Positions 9,162-17,166 of a DNA stretch of 39,658 nt are shown here, piece by piece (position 1 is the first letter of the stretch; each line of letters begins with the position of its first letter). The stretch comes from JBKPNX01 sp046732855 (GTDB lineage: Bacteria; Pseudomonadota; Alphaproteobacteria; Geminicoccales; Geminicoccaceae). The position numbers and the translations under genes are program-made. The notes beneath the pieces were generated by a model that was not told the DNA's origin, did no database searches, and saw only the letters and a program-made list of their open reading frames with translations. Where the stretch lies: NCBI GenBank assembly GCA_046732855.1, contig JBKPNX010000227.1:1-39658 (forward strand). Direction: 5' to 3'.

Positions 9162-10166
9162 ATGGCGGCGACCACGACACGACGTGCCTTCCTCGCCGGC
9201 GGCACGGCGCTGCTCGCCGGCCGCGCCGCGGCCCAGCAGCAGGCCACGACACTGAAGCTGTACAGTGCAGTGTACGAGATCGAAGCAGCCATGCTCGCGA
9301 ACCAGGTGCACGAACGTACCGAGGGCCGGTACCGGATCGAGCAGTTCATCGGGTTCGATACACTCACCGCCGAGCTAGGCGAGGAGCGGGCAGCAGGTGG
9401 CGAGCACGCCTTGCTTGATGGGGTGCACAAGGGCGACCTCGATCTAACCACTATCGCATCCGTCTCGGCCAATGAGCATTACCCTGAGATGGAGGTCTTC
9501 GATGTCCCGTTTATGTTCCGCGATTACGCGCACGCCCGAACCGTCCTCGATGGTCCGATTGGCCAGGACCTCCTGGCTAAGACCCGATTCGGTGGGCCGC
9601 TCTTGCTCGCCTGGAGCGAGAACGGCTTTCGGCATCTCACGAACAACACCCGTCCGGTGCGGACTCCGGAGGACGTGAAGGGGCTCAAGCTCCGCACGCC
9701 CAAGAGCCCGGTCATAATTGAGGCTTTCCGAACTCTCGGGGCGGACGTCACGCCCACGCCTTGGAGTCAGGCAATTTTCGACATGCTAGCGCAGGGCACT
9801 CTCAATGCTCAGGAGAATACCATCAACACGATTTGGAGTACTGAAGTCTTCAGGTTCCAGAAATATCTCAGCCTGACCGGCCATATCTATTCACCCGCAA
9901 CCATTTTCATGTCTAGAGCCGCTTATGACCGGCGCTCGAACGCCGACAAGGAGGCGTTCGTTGAGAGCGCACGTCTGGCCGGACAACTAAAACGCAAGAG
10001 CGCCACCGACAGCGAAGACAAGGCGATCGCCCAGCTGCTCAGCGTGGGGATGGAGATCAACATGGATATTGACAAGGCCGCGTTCCGGGCGGCGCTGGCG
10101 CCGGCCTACACCAAATGGAGCGAGCAGTTCGGCGATTTGATCGAGCGGATCCAGGCTCAGAAGTGA
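9162..10166 (+). CDS. TRAP transporter substrate-binding protein (DctP type)
   Basis: The 334-residue periplasmic protein has a twin-arginine-like export signal (TTRRAFLAGGTALLAG) ending at an AAA-Q site. The DctP core follows: EMEVFDVPFMFRDYAHA near residue 110, the LLAWSENGFRHLTNN and VRTPEDVKGLKLRTP blocks that include the conserved carboxylate-binding arginine, and DMLAQGTLNAQENTINTIW. TRAP binding proteins deliver organic acids to a DctQ/DctM membrane pair, but neither lies nearby, so this is an orphan. The middle of the gene (roughly 9650-9950) is visibly less GC-rich than its neighbours, which may mean recent acquisition. GAGG precedes the ATG. Confidence 0.85.
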   Translation: MAATTTRRAFLAGGTALLAGRAAAQQQATTLKLYSAVYEIEAAMLANQVHERTEGRYRIEQFIGFDTLTAELGEERAAGGEHALLDGVHKGDLDLTTIASVSANEHYPEMEVFDVPFMFRDYAHARTVLDGPIGQDLLAKTRFGGPLLLAWSENGFRHLTNNTRPVRTPEDVKGLKLRTPKSPVIIEAFRTLGADVTPTPWSQAIFDMLAQGTLNAQENTINTIWSTEVFRFQKYLSLTGHIYSPATIFMSRAAYDRRSNADKEAFVESARLAGQLKRKSATDSEDKAIAQLLSVGMEINMDIDKAAFRAALAPAYTKWSEQFGDLIERIQAQK

Positions 10167-10306
10167 GCCTGCGAGACCACCGCGCTATGTCGTCAAGATT
10201 GTCTTTGCGGCTCTTTGCTTCGCAGTGGTGCGTCTGCCGGCGGATCAGAGGCGACGTCCGGCGGCCGCCGCCTGATCGGCGATGCCGGGCGAGGCTTCGC
10301 GGCCAG

Positions 10307-10531
10307 CTATTCGACCTCGTGCACCCGGGTGCGGGCGAGGCGGTGCTCGGCGGCCGCGATCGCCGCGCGTTCGGCCTCGTCCCGCGTCGCGCCCTCGGCG
10401 CGTGCGACGCGCGCCCCGGGGCTCACGTTGTCGATCTCGCAGACGAACCGCTCGTCCAGCTTGTACGACACGATCCCGACCGGCCAGCCGGCCAGCTCCT
10501 GCCGCCGCCGCTGATAGTCCTCTGCGCGCAT
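10307..10531 (-). CDS. Small conserved-looking protein following sulfurtransferase
   Basis: The 74 residues are mainly charged and helical, with a central VGIVSYKLDERFVCEIDNVS and a C-terminal helix EAERAAIAAAEHRLA. It starts 10 bp after the sulfurtransferase stop, with a good purine-rich ribosome site inside the gap, so it is the second gene of that operon. Composition and codon use look coding. No domain is recognised; the WPVGIVSYKL and DNVSPGARVARA blocks read like a small conserved alphaproteobacterial family. Confidence 0.65.
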   Translation of the reverse strand: MRAEDYQRRRQELAGWPVGIVSYKLDERFVCEIDNVSPGARVARAEGATRDEAERAAIAAAEHRLARTRVHEVE

Positions 10532-10541
10532 CGCCGCTCCT

Positions 10542-11399
10542 TCAGCTGCCGCCCTGGGCGCCGCGTTCGACCGGAACGCCGACCAGATTGCCCCATTCGG
10601 TCCACGAGCCGTCGTAGTTCTTCACGTCGTCGTAGCCGAGCAGGTACTTCAGCACGAACCAGGAATGGCTGGAGCGCTCGCCGATCCGGCAGTACGCGAT
10701 GATCGGCTTGTCGCCGGTCACGCCCTTGCTCGCGTACAGCTGCTTCAGCTCGTCGTAGGGCTTGAAGGTGCCGTCCTCGTTGCACGCCTGGCCCCACGGG
10801 ATGTTGGCGGCGCCGGGGATGTGGCCGCCGCGCTGGCAGGTCTCGGGCAGCCCGGGGGGTGCCAGGATCTTGCCGGTGAACTCGTCCGGGCTGCGCACGT
10901 CAACGAACGCCTTGGTACGATTGGCCGACGCGTCCATGGCTTCGGCGAGGAACGTGCGCAGGCTGAGGTCCGGGCCCCTCGCGCGGTAGCTGGCGCGCGG
11001 CACGCTCGGCACCTCGGTGGTCAGCTCGCGCCCTTCGGCCAGCCACTTCTTGCGGCCGCCGTTCATCAGCCGGACGTCCTTGTGGCCGTAGAGCTTCATC
11101 TGCCACAGCGCCCAGGCGGCGAACCAGTTGTTGTTGTCGCCATACAGCACCACCGTGGTGTCGTTGGCGATGCCGGCTTCGGCCATCAGGCGCTCGAACT
11201 GGTCCTTCGGGATGATGTCGCGGCGCACCGTGTCGCACAGTTGCGTGGTCCAGTTCCAGCCGATCGCGCCCGGGACGTGCCCCTGCTCGTAGGCCGTGGT
11301 GTCGACGTCGACCTCGGCGATGCGCACGCCGGGGTCGTGCTTGTGCGCATCGACCCAGGCGGTATCGACCAGCACTTCCGGATGGGCGTAGTCCGCCAT
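10542..11399 (-). CDS. Two-domain thiosulfate/3-mercaptopyruvate sulfurtransferase
   Basis: The 285 residues contain tandem rhodanese domains. The N-terminal domain is catalytically silent (LYGDNNNWFAAWALWQMKLY). The C-terminal domain carries the active loop CRIGERS with Cys237. The CRIGERSSHSWF and NYDGSWTEWGN blocks closely resemble mycobacterial CysA2-type enzymes rather than E. coli SseA. These enzymes move sulfane sulfur from thiosulfate or 3-mercaptopyruvate to cyanide or thiols. ATG 11399 was chosen over an in-frame ATG at 11513 because AGGGAGAG lies directly before it and the upstream part is not protein-like. It forms an operon with the 74-residue gene. Confidence 0.88.
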   Translation of the reverse strand: MADYAHPEVLVDTAWVDAHKHDPGVRIAEVDVDTTAYEQGHVPGAIGWNWTTQLCDTVRRDIIPKDQFERLMAEAGIANDTTVVLYGDNNNWFAAWALWQMKLYGHKDVRLMNGGRKKWLAEGRELTTEVPSVPRASYRARGPDLSLRTFLAEAMDASANRTKAFVDVRSPDEFTGKILAPPGLPETCQRGGHIPGAANIPWGQACNEDGTFKPYDELKQLYASKGVTGDKPIIAYCRIGERSSHSWFVLKYLLGYDDVKNYDGSWTEWGNLVGVPVERGAQGGS

Positions 11400-11602
11400 C
11401 GCTCTCTCCCTTGCACCGTGTCCGGCACACGACCCGGTTGCCGCCGTCTTGCGGGGCCGCGCCGGCACTCGGACATGGGCGTGAATTTGCCGGATGCAAC
11501 CGTCGCTCGGCAAGGGTGGCGAGTTCCCGGCCAGCTGGCAAGGGCCAAGTCTGACGGTCGTGGCGCTGCCTGCTGCCGCTCAAGGCCGGTTGCGCGCAAG
11601 GG

Positions 11603-12380
11603 CTACTGCAGCTGGCCGCCGTAGGCGTGGAGGAACAGCCCGAGCAGGACCGCGACGAGGAGCGCCATGAACGCGATCTTCCAGGCGCTGTAGGGGCGCT
11701 CGCCCTGCACCAGGCCGGTGCGGCCGTTGACGCACAGCCGGTACACCTTGCCGCGGTAGCGGAACGCGCCCAGCCAGGCCGGCAGCAGAATGTGCTTGAA
11801 GGTCGGCTCGCGGTGGCTGATCTCCATTCGCTCGATGCGTTGCAGGTCGCCGCCGATGTCGGCGGCCACGTCGACCTGCAGGGCCGCGCGCACCTGCTCC
11901 TTGGCCTCCTCGAAGCCCGCGCCGAGCGCGACCTGATACGCCTCGCTCTGAAAGCCGGTCAGATACTCCGGCGTGTATGGGCGCAGATCCTGCAGATCCC
12001 AGGGGCCCAGGCGATCGGGATCTGCGCCGGCAGCGTGCGGCTGCCGGGCACGACGACGTCGTTGAAGTAGCGCCGCACGTGCCCGCGCACCGGCTGCCAG
12101 CGCACCTTCTGCACCATCTCGGTCTGGGCGACGCGGCGCCCGCCGATCACGCGCGTGACGCGCACGGGCTCGAGGTAGGTGGTGCCGCGCTGGCCGACGT
12201 AGTCGGTCTCGGTGTGGCTGTCATAGGTCCAATAGGGCAGATACATGCCCGCGAGCGCACTGTCGGTGCGGGCAAAGTTCTTGAGCTTCCCGGGCGCGAA
12301 CCACAGGCCCTGAGCGTCAGCAGGCCGAACACCAGCCAAAGCAGGGCAACGCCTGCTGCCGCCCACGCGGATCCTCCCAT
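11603..12380 (-). pseudogene. Broken zinc-ribbon-family membrane protein gene
   Basis: Three frames are needed to read this gene. An ATG at 12380 opens a hydrophobic segment (WAAAGVALLWLVFGLLTL). The frame then changes to give LWFAPGKLKNFARTDSALAG and MYLPYWTYDSHTETDYVGQ, and near 12020-12030 changes again to give DLRPYTPEYLTGFQSEAYQ and a C-terminal helix (IAFMALLVAVLLGLFLHAYG). The LWFAP and YLPYWTYDS blocks and a C-terminal membrane span are typical of the TFIIB-type zinc-ribbon proteins often annotated as PriA-like. The usual cysteine-rich N-terminal half is missing. The gene therefore seems both 5'-deleted and frameshifted. It lies 26 bp behind the DUF533 gene. Confidence 0.55.
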
Positions 12381-12406
12381 TGCGGGCCCTCCGCTTCAGC
12401 GGCCGA

Positions 12407-13228
12407 TCACACGAGGGCAGGGACTCCCAGCGCCTGGTGGACATGGTTCACTGCGCTGGCATCCAGGCCCAGACGGGCGGCGAGGTCGCGCAGATAGGCG
12501 CGTTCGGCCGCGGTGTCGACCTCGATCGCCAGGAGCGATGCGGCATAGACCTGGACCGCGAGTTCGGGGCTCGTGACCTGGCGCGTGATCGCGTCGCTGT
12601 CGATCGGCCTTTGCAGTTCCTGCGCCAGGAACGCGCGTGCGTCCTGATCCGAGCCGGCCTCGCCCAGCTTGGCGGAGATGCGCTCGACCTCCTGGCCGTC
12701 GATCTGGCCATCGGCCTTCGCGGCATTGACCATCGCGCGCACGATCAGCAGCGCGCGCTGCTCCAGCTCCTGCTCCTCGCTCGCGTTCTGCGGCTCGCGC
12801 AGCCCGAGGGGAGCTTCGCGGGCCAGGCTGTCGGCATCGGCCGGCGTCGCCTGCTGGTCCCGGTTGCGCAGCGCCTGCATGGCGAGCGTGCCGAGCAGGG
12901 CGAGCGCGCCGCCGCCGATCGCGCCCCTGGTCGCCCCGCCGCCGCCGCCGAGCAACGCGCCGGCAAGCGCGGCAAGGCCGCCGATCGCCAGCGGATTGCC
13001 GCTTTGCACCGAGCCCTTGGCCTGGCCGAACATGCCCTGGGCCAACTCGGCGAGGCCGCCAAGGCCGCCCGAACCGGTGCTACCGCCGAGACCCTGCAGC
13101 AGCTGGCCGAGCGGGTTGTCCTGACGGCCGAGGCCTTCCGACCCCATGGCGTGCCTCACCCGGTCCGAGCTCGAATCCGCCATGCCGGTCTGCATGAGCT
13201 GGCCGAGAAGATCGCGCGCATTCAACAT
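12407..13228 (-). CDS. DUF533 / TerB-like protein (YebE family)
   Basis: The 273-residue protein has an N-terminal region (MLNARDLLGQLMQTG), a long glycine-rich stretch with hydrophobic patches (about 55-120, including LAIGGLAALAGALLGGGGGA) and a C-terminal alpha-helical TerB-like domain (LIVRAMVNAAKADGQIDGQE onwards) with the acidic AKADGQID motif. This arrangement is typical of DUF533/YebE inner-membrane-associated proteins of unknown role. ATG 13228 was chosen because GAGGGGGG precedes it. It is the first gene of a minus-strand pair with the broken zinc-ribbon gene. Confidence 0.8.
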   Translation of the reverse strand: MLNARDLLGQLMQTGMADSSSDRVRHAMGSEGLGRQDNPLGQLLQGLGGSTGSGGLGGLAELAQGMFGQAKGSVQSGNPLAIGGLAALAGALLGGGGGATRGAIGGGALALLGTLAMQALRNRDQQATPADADSLAREAPLGLREPQNASEEQELEQRALLIVRAMVNAAKADGQIDGQEVERISAKLGEAGSDQDARAFLAQELQRPIDSDAITRQVTSPELAVQVYAASLLAIEVDTAAERAYLRDLAARLGLDASAVNHVHQALGVPALV

Positions 13229-13556
13229 CGTGCCCCCCTCATCCTGGCGCTGATGCACCGGGTTCCCCTCAGGTGTTTACATTACGCACTTCGCCGCGAT
13301 CGGATCACGCGTTCTCGGATCGTCGATCCAGCGAACCTTCCGGCAACCCTACTTGTGCGGCCGCCGGGTGTCATGCTTTATCTTCCTGAGGCTGGCCCTC
13401 AGCGATCAAGGAAAAGGTATTGTAAATAGGCGTGTTCCGCCACCTCGATGCCGGCAGTATTGTCTCTGCCACGTTCACATTCGGGTGTGGTGCCGCACCT
13501 GGGTGTCCATGGCGGTATCGATCGCCTGGGGCCGTCCACGGCGGCGCATACGGCCC
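13229..13556. other. Gene-poor stretch next to Mrr locus
   Basis: About 330 bp between the DUF533 gene start and the small frame behind the Mrr gene. On the minus strand, deleting one T from a run of five at about 13560-13565 would extend the small frame by about 29 codons into this stretch. No family is recognised. Confidence 0.3.
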
Positions 13557-13679
13557 TCAAAAATACCAGAGTTCGAGATCCGTTGTCGAGGGCTGATACC
13601 CGGCGAGTTCTTGCACAAAGGCTTCCTGAAGTCGATCGGACTCGAACGGACGATCCATGCACCGGCCAGTTGGGTCCAT
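13557..13679 (-). CDS. Possible 40-residue ORF directly after Mrr
   Basis: An ATG three bases after the Mrr TAA opens a 40-residue frame containing MDRPFESDRLQEAFVQELAG and ending LELWYF. Its balanced amino-acid use (acidic, aromatic, few Ala/Arg) is unlike random high-GC frames. It ends at a TTTTTGA, and one T fewer would extend it into a basic segment (EGRMRRRGRPQAIDTAMDTQ). It could be the start of another truncated gene of the acquired island. No function assigned. Confidence 0.3.
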   Translation of the reverse strand: MDPTGRCMDRPFESDRLQEAFVQELAGYQPSTTDLELWYF

Positions 13680-13682
13680 CCC

Positions 13683-14632
13683 TTACGAGACGCCTATTTC
13701 TGCTTCATCGAAGTAGCCGAGATCGAGCTTTCGCAGTTCGATCGTGCGCTCTGTCCGAACACCGACCCCGTACTGCACCATTAGCCGCGTGAGCTCATCA
13801 CCATCGATGAGGATCAGCCGCTGAGGAATGCGATCGGCATACGCTTTCGCCGCCGGTGCGAACTGGCTGGTCGTGACAAACACCCCTTTGGTCGCGCCGC
13901 GCTCTACCAGCGAGCCTGCAAACTCCCGCACTTTGTCAACCCCGACCGTGTTACACGGCGCGTACCGCTTCGCTTGAAGATAGACGATGTCGAGCCCGAG
14001 CGGGTCTTCATTGATGATACCATCAATGCCGCCGTCGGCTGTATTCCCGACCCTGCGGCCGGCATTCGCTCGCGATCCGCCGTAGCCCATACTAGTAAGA
14101 AGATCGACCACTACCTTCTCAAAGAATTGCGGAGTGCTGCTCATGATACCATCGAGAAGCGCCGCCCGCAGCTCATTGGTGATTTCGGTATAGGCAGCTC
14201 GATGCGGTCGTCAGGGGTCGCAGCGGGTGCCAGCTCGCGAATTGGCACGGCTTCGAGAAGGGGCTCAAGACCATTGCCCGACCTCGACCGGGACCTTGCG
14301 CGGAACTCACGGAACTGAGCGAACTGCATCAGGACTTCATTGTCTACCTTACCTCTGTGCTTTGCGAGAATGTCCGAGCCCCGTGGCGTCAATTTGAAGT
14401 GAGCGCGGCGCGTTATCTCCAGTAGACCAGCTTGCACTAGGTAGGTCTTCGCCCAGTGGACCCGATTTGCGAACACCGCTTGTTTGCCGCTTGGTAGCAG
14501 TTCTCTTCGTTCATCCTCGGTGAGGCCCAGCTTGTCAGCGAGCATCGTTATGCAGTCGCTGACGCTCGTCTCACCGTTTGCCGCAACCTCGAGCACTGGG
14601 CGCATCAACGTTTGGTAGTCTGGAATGGTCAT
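13683..14632 (-). pseudogene. mrr: Mrr-type restriction endonuclease, split by a frameshift
   Basis: Mrr enzymes cut DNA carrying methylated bases. Two overlapping frames together make a full Mrr of about 310 residues. The first (14632-14141) holds the N-terminal winged-helix region (RELLPSGKQAVFANRVHWAK, LLEITRRAHFKLTPRGSDIL). The second (14144-13683) holds the catalytic domain with FFEKVVVDLLTSMGYGGS, the PD-(D/E)xK-type core GGIDGIINEDPLGLD...LQAKR, GVFVTTSQF and ILIDGDEL. The family's joining segment is recovered by adding one base near 14185, where the alternate frame reads AYTEITNELRAALLDGIM. The halves overlap by ATGA, so separate translation is conceivable. GC content is lower than around it, suggesting acquisition. 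Confidence 0.8.
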
Positions 14633-14881
14633 CCCGTACGTCCACTGGTCCTATCGAGAATATACACTGACATGACCCGACTCGCAGCCAAGAAACCACC
14701 GAGCCCTGCCCGGTCCACGGCCTCGACCGTCAGCCGCACATGCGGTTCGGTGGTGCAGCGGTTGGTCCGCCTCCGGTGCAAAGCTCGCACGTGCGCCAGC
14801 CACTGTCTCGCGCGCAATGCCCTCGACGAAGGACGCCGCCTGGCCTAAGCAGACGAGCGCGCACCAGCCGGAGGGTGCACG

Positions 14882-15355
14882 ATGGTTGCGGCTGCTCTCG
14901 CCGGAGACGACAACAAGGAGGCGGGTCGTTGTGCTCGGCGCGACGGCGGCGCGGCGCGCGGGCGCCGTTGGCGGGACCGGTACGCGCGCGCTGCAGGCCT
15001 GATGGCGATCGGCGTTCTGGCTGCCTGCACCACCACGCCGCCGCCCGACGATGTCACGACCAAGATTACCCAATACTATGCCGAGCATGCCAGCGAGGAA
15101 GGCGGGCGCTGCATCGCGCCGGAGATCGCCAGCATGACCAAGCGCAAGGTTCTCGGAAGCAGCGGCGAGGTGACGCACCTGCGCGTGCGCTACAGCTATT
15201 TCGATGCCAGCGCGCCGGGGGCGACCGACTGGACCAGGGTGCTGCAGGCGCCGCGCGCCTGCACCGGAGTCGCGGAGCGTGACTTCACGCTGGTCTCGAC
15301 CGACCTCGGCTACAAGGTCATGCAGATGAGTGGACCCGTGCGTGAAGTGCCATGA
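14882..15355 (+). CDS. Small lipoprotein upstream of cbpA
   Basis: A lipobox LAAC follows a hydrophobic stretch (AAGLMAIGVLAAC) preceded by positive residues (RWRDRYAR), so the mature protein should be lipid-anchored and about 108 residues long. It has several cysteines (RCIAPEI, RACTG) that may form disulfides, and no recognised domain. ATG 14882 is the only ATG giving a usable signal peptide. An internal ATG at 15002 would leave too short a hydrophobic part and no charge. The long N-region from 14882 is odd, and the true start may be a non-ATG codon between. Its stop overlaps the cbpA start (ATGA), indicating coupling. Confidence 0.6.
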   Translation: MVAAALAGDDNKEAGRCARRDGGAARGRRWRDRYARAAGLMAIGVLAACTTTPPPDDVTTKITQYYAEHASEEGGRCIAPEIASMTKRKVLGSSGEVTHLRVRYSYFDASAPGATDWTRVLQAPRACTGVAERDFTLVSTDLGYKVMQMSGPVREVP

Positions 15356-16275
15356 GCGACGATCTCTACGCCACGCTCGAGGTCGGCCGCGAGGCCAGCC
15401 AGGACGAGATCAAGCGCGCCTACCGCAAGCTCGCCAAGGAGATGCATCCCGACCTGAACCCGGACAAACCGGAAATCGGCGAGCGGTTCAAGCAGGTGAC
15501 CGCCGCTTACGACATCCTGTCGGATCCCGAACGGCGGGGGCGCTACGATCGCGGCGAGATCGACGCGAGCGGGCAGGAGCGGCCCCAGTACCAGTATCGG
15601 GACTTCGCCGAGGACCCGGCGGCCGGGCGCTACTACACGCGCGAAGGGTTCGGCAACGAGGAGCAGCTGCACGATTTCTTCGAAGGCCTGTTCGGCGCCC
15701 AGGGCACCGGCCGCGGCTTTCGCGTGCGCGGGCGCGGCGCCGACGTCTCCTACACCCTGCCGGTCGAATTTCTGGAGGCGGCCAGAGGCACCAAGAAGCG
15801 GGTCACGATGCCCGATGGCCGGACCATCGATCTGACCATCCCGCCGGGCGTGCACGACCGCCAGACCCTGCGGCTCAAAGGCCAGGGCATGCCCGGGTTC
15901 GAAGGCGGCCCGCCGGGCGACGCCTACGTCGAGCTGCAGGTCCAGCCGCACCCCTTCTTCGAGCGCAAGGATCACAACATCCACATGGACCTGCCGGTGA
16001 GCGTGCCGGAGGCGGTGCTCGGCGGCCGGATCGAGGTGCCGACCATCGACGGACCGGTGACCATGACCGTGCCCAAGGGCTCGAACACCGGCACCACGCT
16101 GCGCCTGCGCGGGCGCGGCGTGCGTGACCAGAAGAGCGGGCAACGGGGCGATCAGTACGTGCGCCTGCAGGTCGCCCTGCCGAGGACGCCGGATGCCGAG
16201 CTCGAGGAGTTCGTGCGGCGCTGGGCAGGGGAGCACGCCTATGATCCGCGCGCGGACCTCCGGAGGTCGGCATGA
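15352..16275 (+). CDS. cbpA: DnaJ-family co-chaperone, CbpA type
   Basis: The 307-residue protein has an N-terminal J domain (about 4-70) with the HPD motif in KEMHPDLNP, needed to stimulate DnaK ATPase. A short linker without a zinc finger follows, then two C-terminal substrate-binding beta domains (GADVSYTLPVEFLEAARGTK, TIPPGVHDRQTLRLKGQGMP, DNIHMDLPVSVPEAVLGG). Absence of the cysteine-rich repeats places it with CbpA rather than DnaJ. It overlaps the upstream lipoprotein and the downstream cbpM genes by 4 bp each, giving a three-gene coupled operon. Confidence 0.9.
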   Translation: MSDDLYATLEVGREASQDEIKRAYRKLAKEMHPDLNPDKPEIGERFKQVTAAYDILSDPERRGRYDRGEIDASGQERPQYQYRDFAEDPAAGRYYTREGFGNEEQLHDFFEGLFGAQGTGRGFRVRGRGADVSYTLPVEFLEAARGTKKRVTMPDGRTIDLTIPPGVHDRQTLRLKGQGMPGFEGGPPGDAYVELQVQPHPFFERKDHNIHMDLPVSVPEAVLGGRIEVPTIDGPVTMTVPKGSNTGTTLRLRGRGVRDQKSGQRGDQYVRLQVALPRTPDAELEEFVRRWAGEHAYDPRADLRRSA

Positions 16276-16619
16276 AGACGCTGACCGAGGTCGTGCGGCT
16301 GGTCGGTCGGGTCGACCAGGTCGAGCTGACCCACTGGGTCGAGATCGGCTGGGTGACGCCCGAGCGGCGCGAGCGCGACGAGCCCGCTTTTTCCGACCTC
16401 GACATCGCGCGGGTCTGCCTGATCTGCGATCTGCGCCACGATCTCGCGGTCGAGGAGGAGACCGTGCCGCTCGTGCTCTCGCTGCTCGACCAGGTCTACA
16501 CGCTGCGCCGCCAGATGAAGGCGCTGACCGGAGCGCTGCGCCAGCAGCCGGACGACGTGCGCAACGCGATCCTCGAGCTGCTCGACCGGCCGCGGCGCGG
16601 CGGCACGTTGGGCGAGTGA
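16272..16619 (+). CDS. cbpM: Chaperone modulator CbpM
   Basis: The 115-residue, MerR-like helical protein directly follows cbpA with an ATGA overlap, the standard arrangement. CbpM binds the J domain of CbpA and blocks its co-chaperone activity. Visible features are the N-terminal LTHWVEIGWVTPERRE, an LDIARVCLICDLRHDLAVEE block, and C-terminal helices (LLDQVYTLRRQMKALTGALR). Length fits the family. No terminator with a T-run follows. Confidence 0.85.
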   Translation: MKTLTEVVRLVGRVDQVELTHWVEIGWVTPERRERDEPAFSDLDIARVCLICDLRHDLAVEEETVPLVLSLLDQVYTLRRQMKALTGALRQQPDDVRNAILELLDRPRRGGTLGE

Positions 16620-16662
16620 TTCCTGCCGCGGCCCGGGATGGACCGCTCAGCGGCGATCGGGT

Positions 16663-17082
16663 TCAGGTCGGCAGTGGTCGGGCGCTGCGCTCGCGCCGGG
16701 CATTGTCCAGGCTCCAGGCGCCGCCGCCTGCAACGGCCAGATAGAGGAAGACGAAGCAGTAGAGGATCGCCGCATCGCCGCCATTGACCGCGGGGAAGAG
16801 ATGTTGTGGGGCGTGCGCCATCCAGTAGGCGAACGCCATCTGGCCCGAGAGGATGAACGCCACCGGGCGGGTGAACAGCCCGAGCACCAAGAGGATGCCG
16901 CCGAAGAACTCGAGCACGCCGGCAAGGCCGAGCAGCGAGAACAGCTCAGGCTGGGGGCGGTCCGAGGGCGGGAAGCCGAATAGCTTCATCATGCCGTGCA
17001 CCAAGAAGATCAGCGCCGCGACGATGCGTAGGATGCTCAGCACCCGCGGCGCCCAGACGGTCTCGAGCTCGGTCGTGTTCAT
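16663..17082 (-). CDS. DoxX-family membrane protein
   Basis: The 139-residue protein has four predicted membrane helices (LRIVAALIFLVHGMMKLFGF, LGLAGVLEFFGGILLVLGLF, PVAFILSGQMAFAYWMAHAP, ILYCFVFLYLAVAGGG). HGMMKLFGFP and EFFGGILLVLGLFTRPVAF are typical DoxX signatures. Members are linked to redox stress or thiosulfate/quinone chemistry, but the role here is unproven. The ATG follows an AGGAA ribosome site. It is convergent with cbpM and lies downstream of the MDR reductase on the same strand (84 bp). Confidence 0.85.
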   Translation of the reverse strand: MNTTELETVWAPRVLSILRIVAALIFLVHGMMKLFGFPPSDRPQPELFSLLGLAGVLEFFGGILLVLGLFTRPVAFILSGQMAFAYWMAHAPQHLFPAVNGGDAAILYCFVFLYLAVAGGGAWSLDNARRERSARPLPT

Positions 17083-17166
17083 GTGCGGTTCCTTCCGTTG
17101 ACAGACATCGCGCGTCCCTGTCTTCGCCTCTCGCCACCAGCGCCAGCGCGATCGACCTGACGCGCC

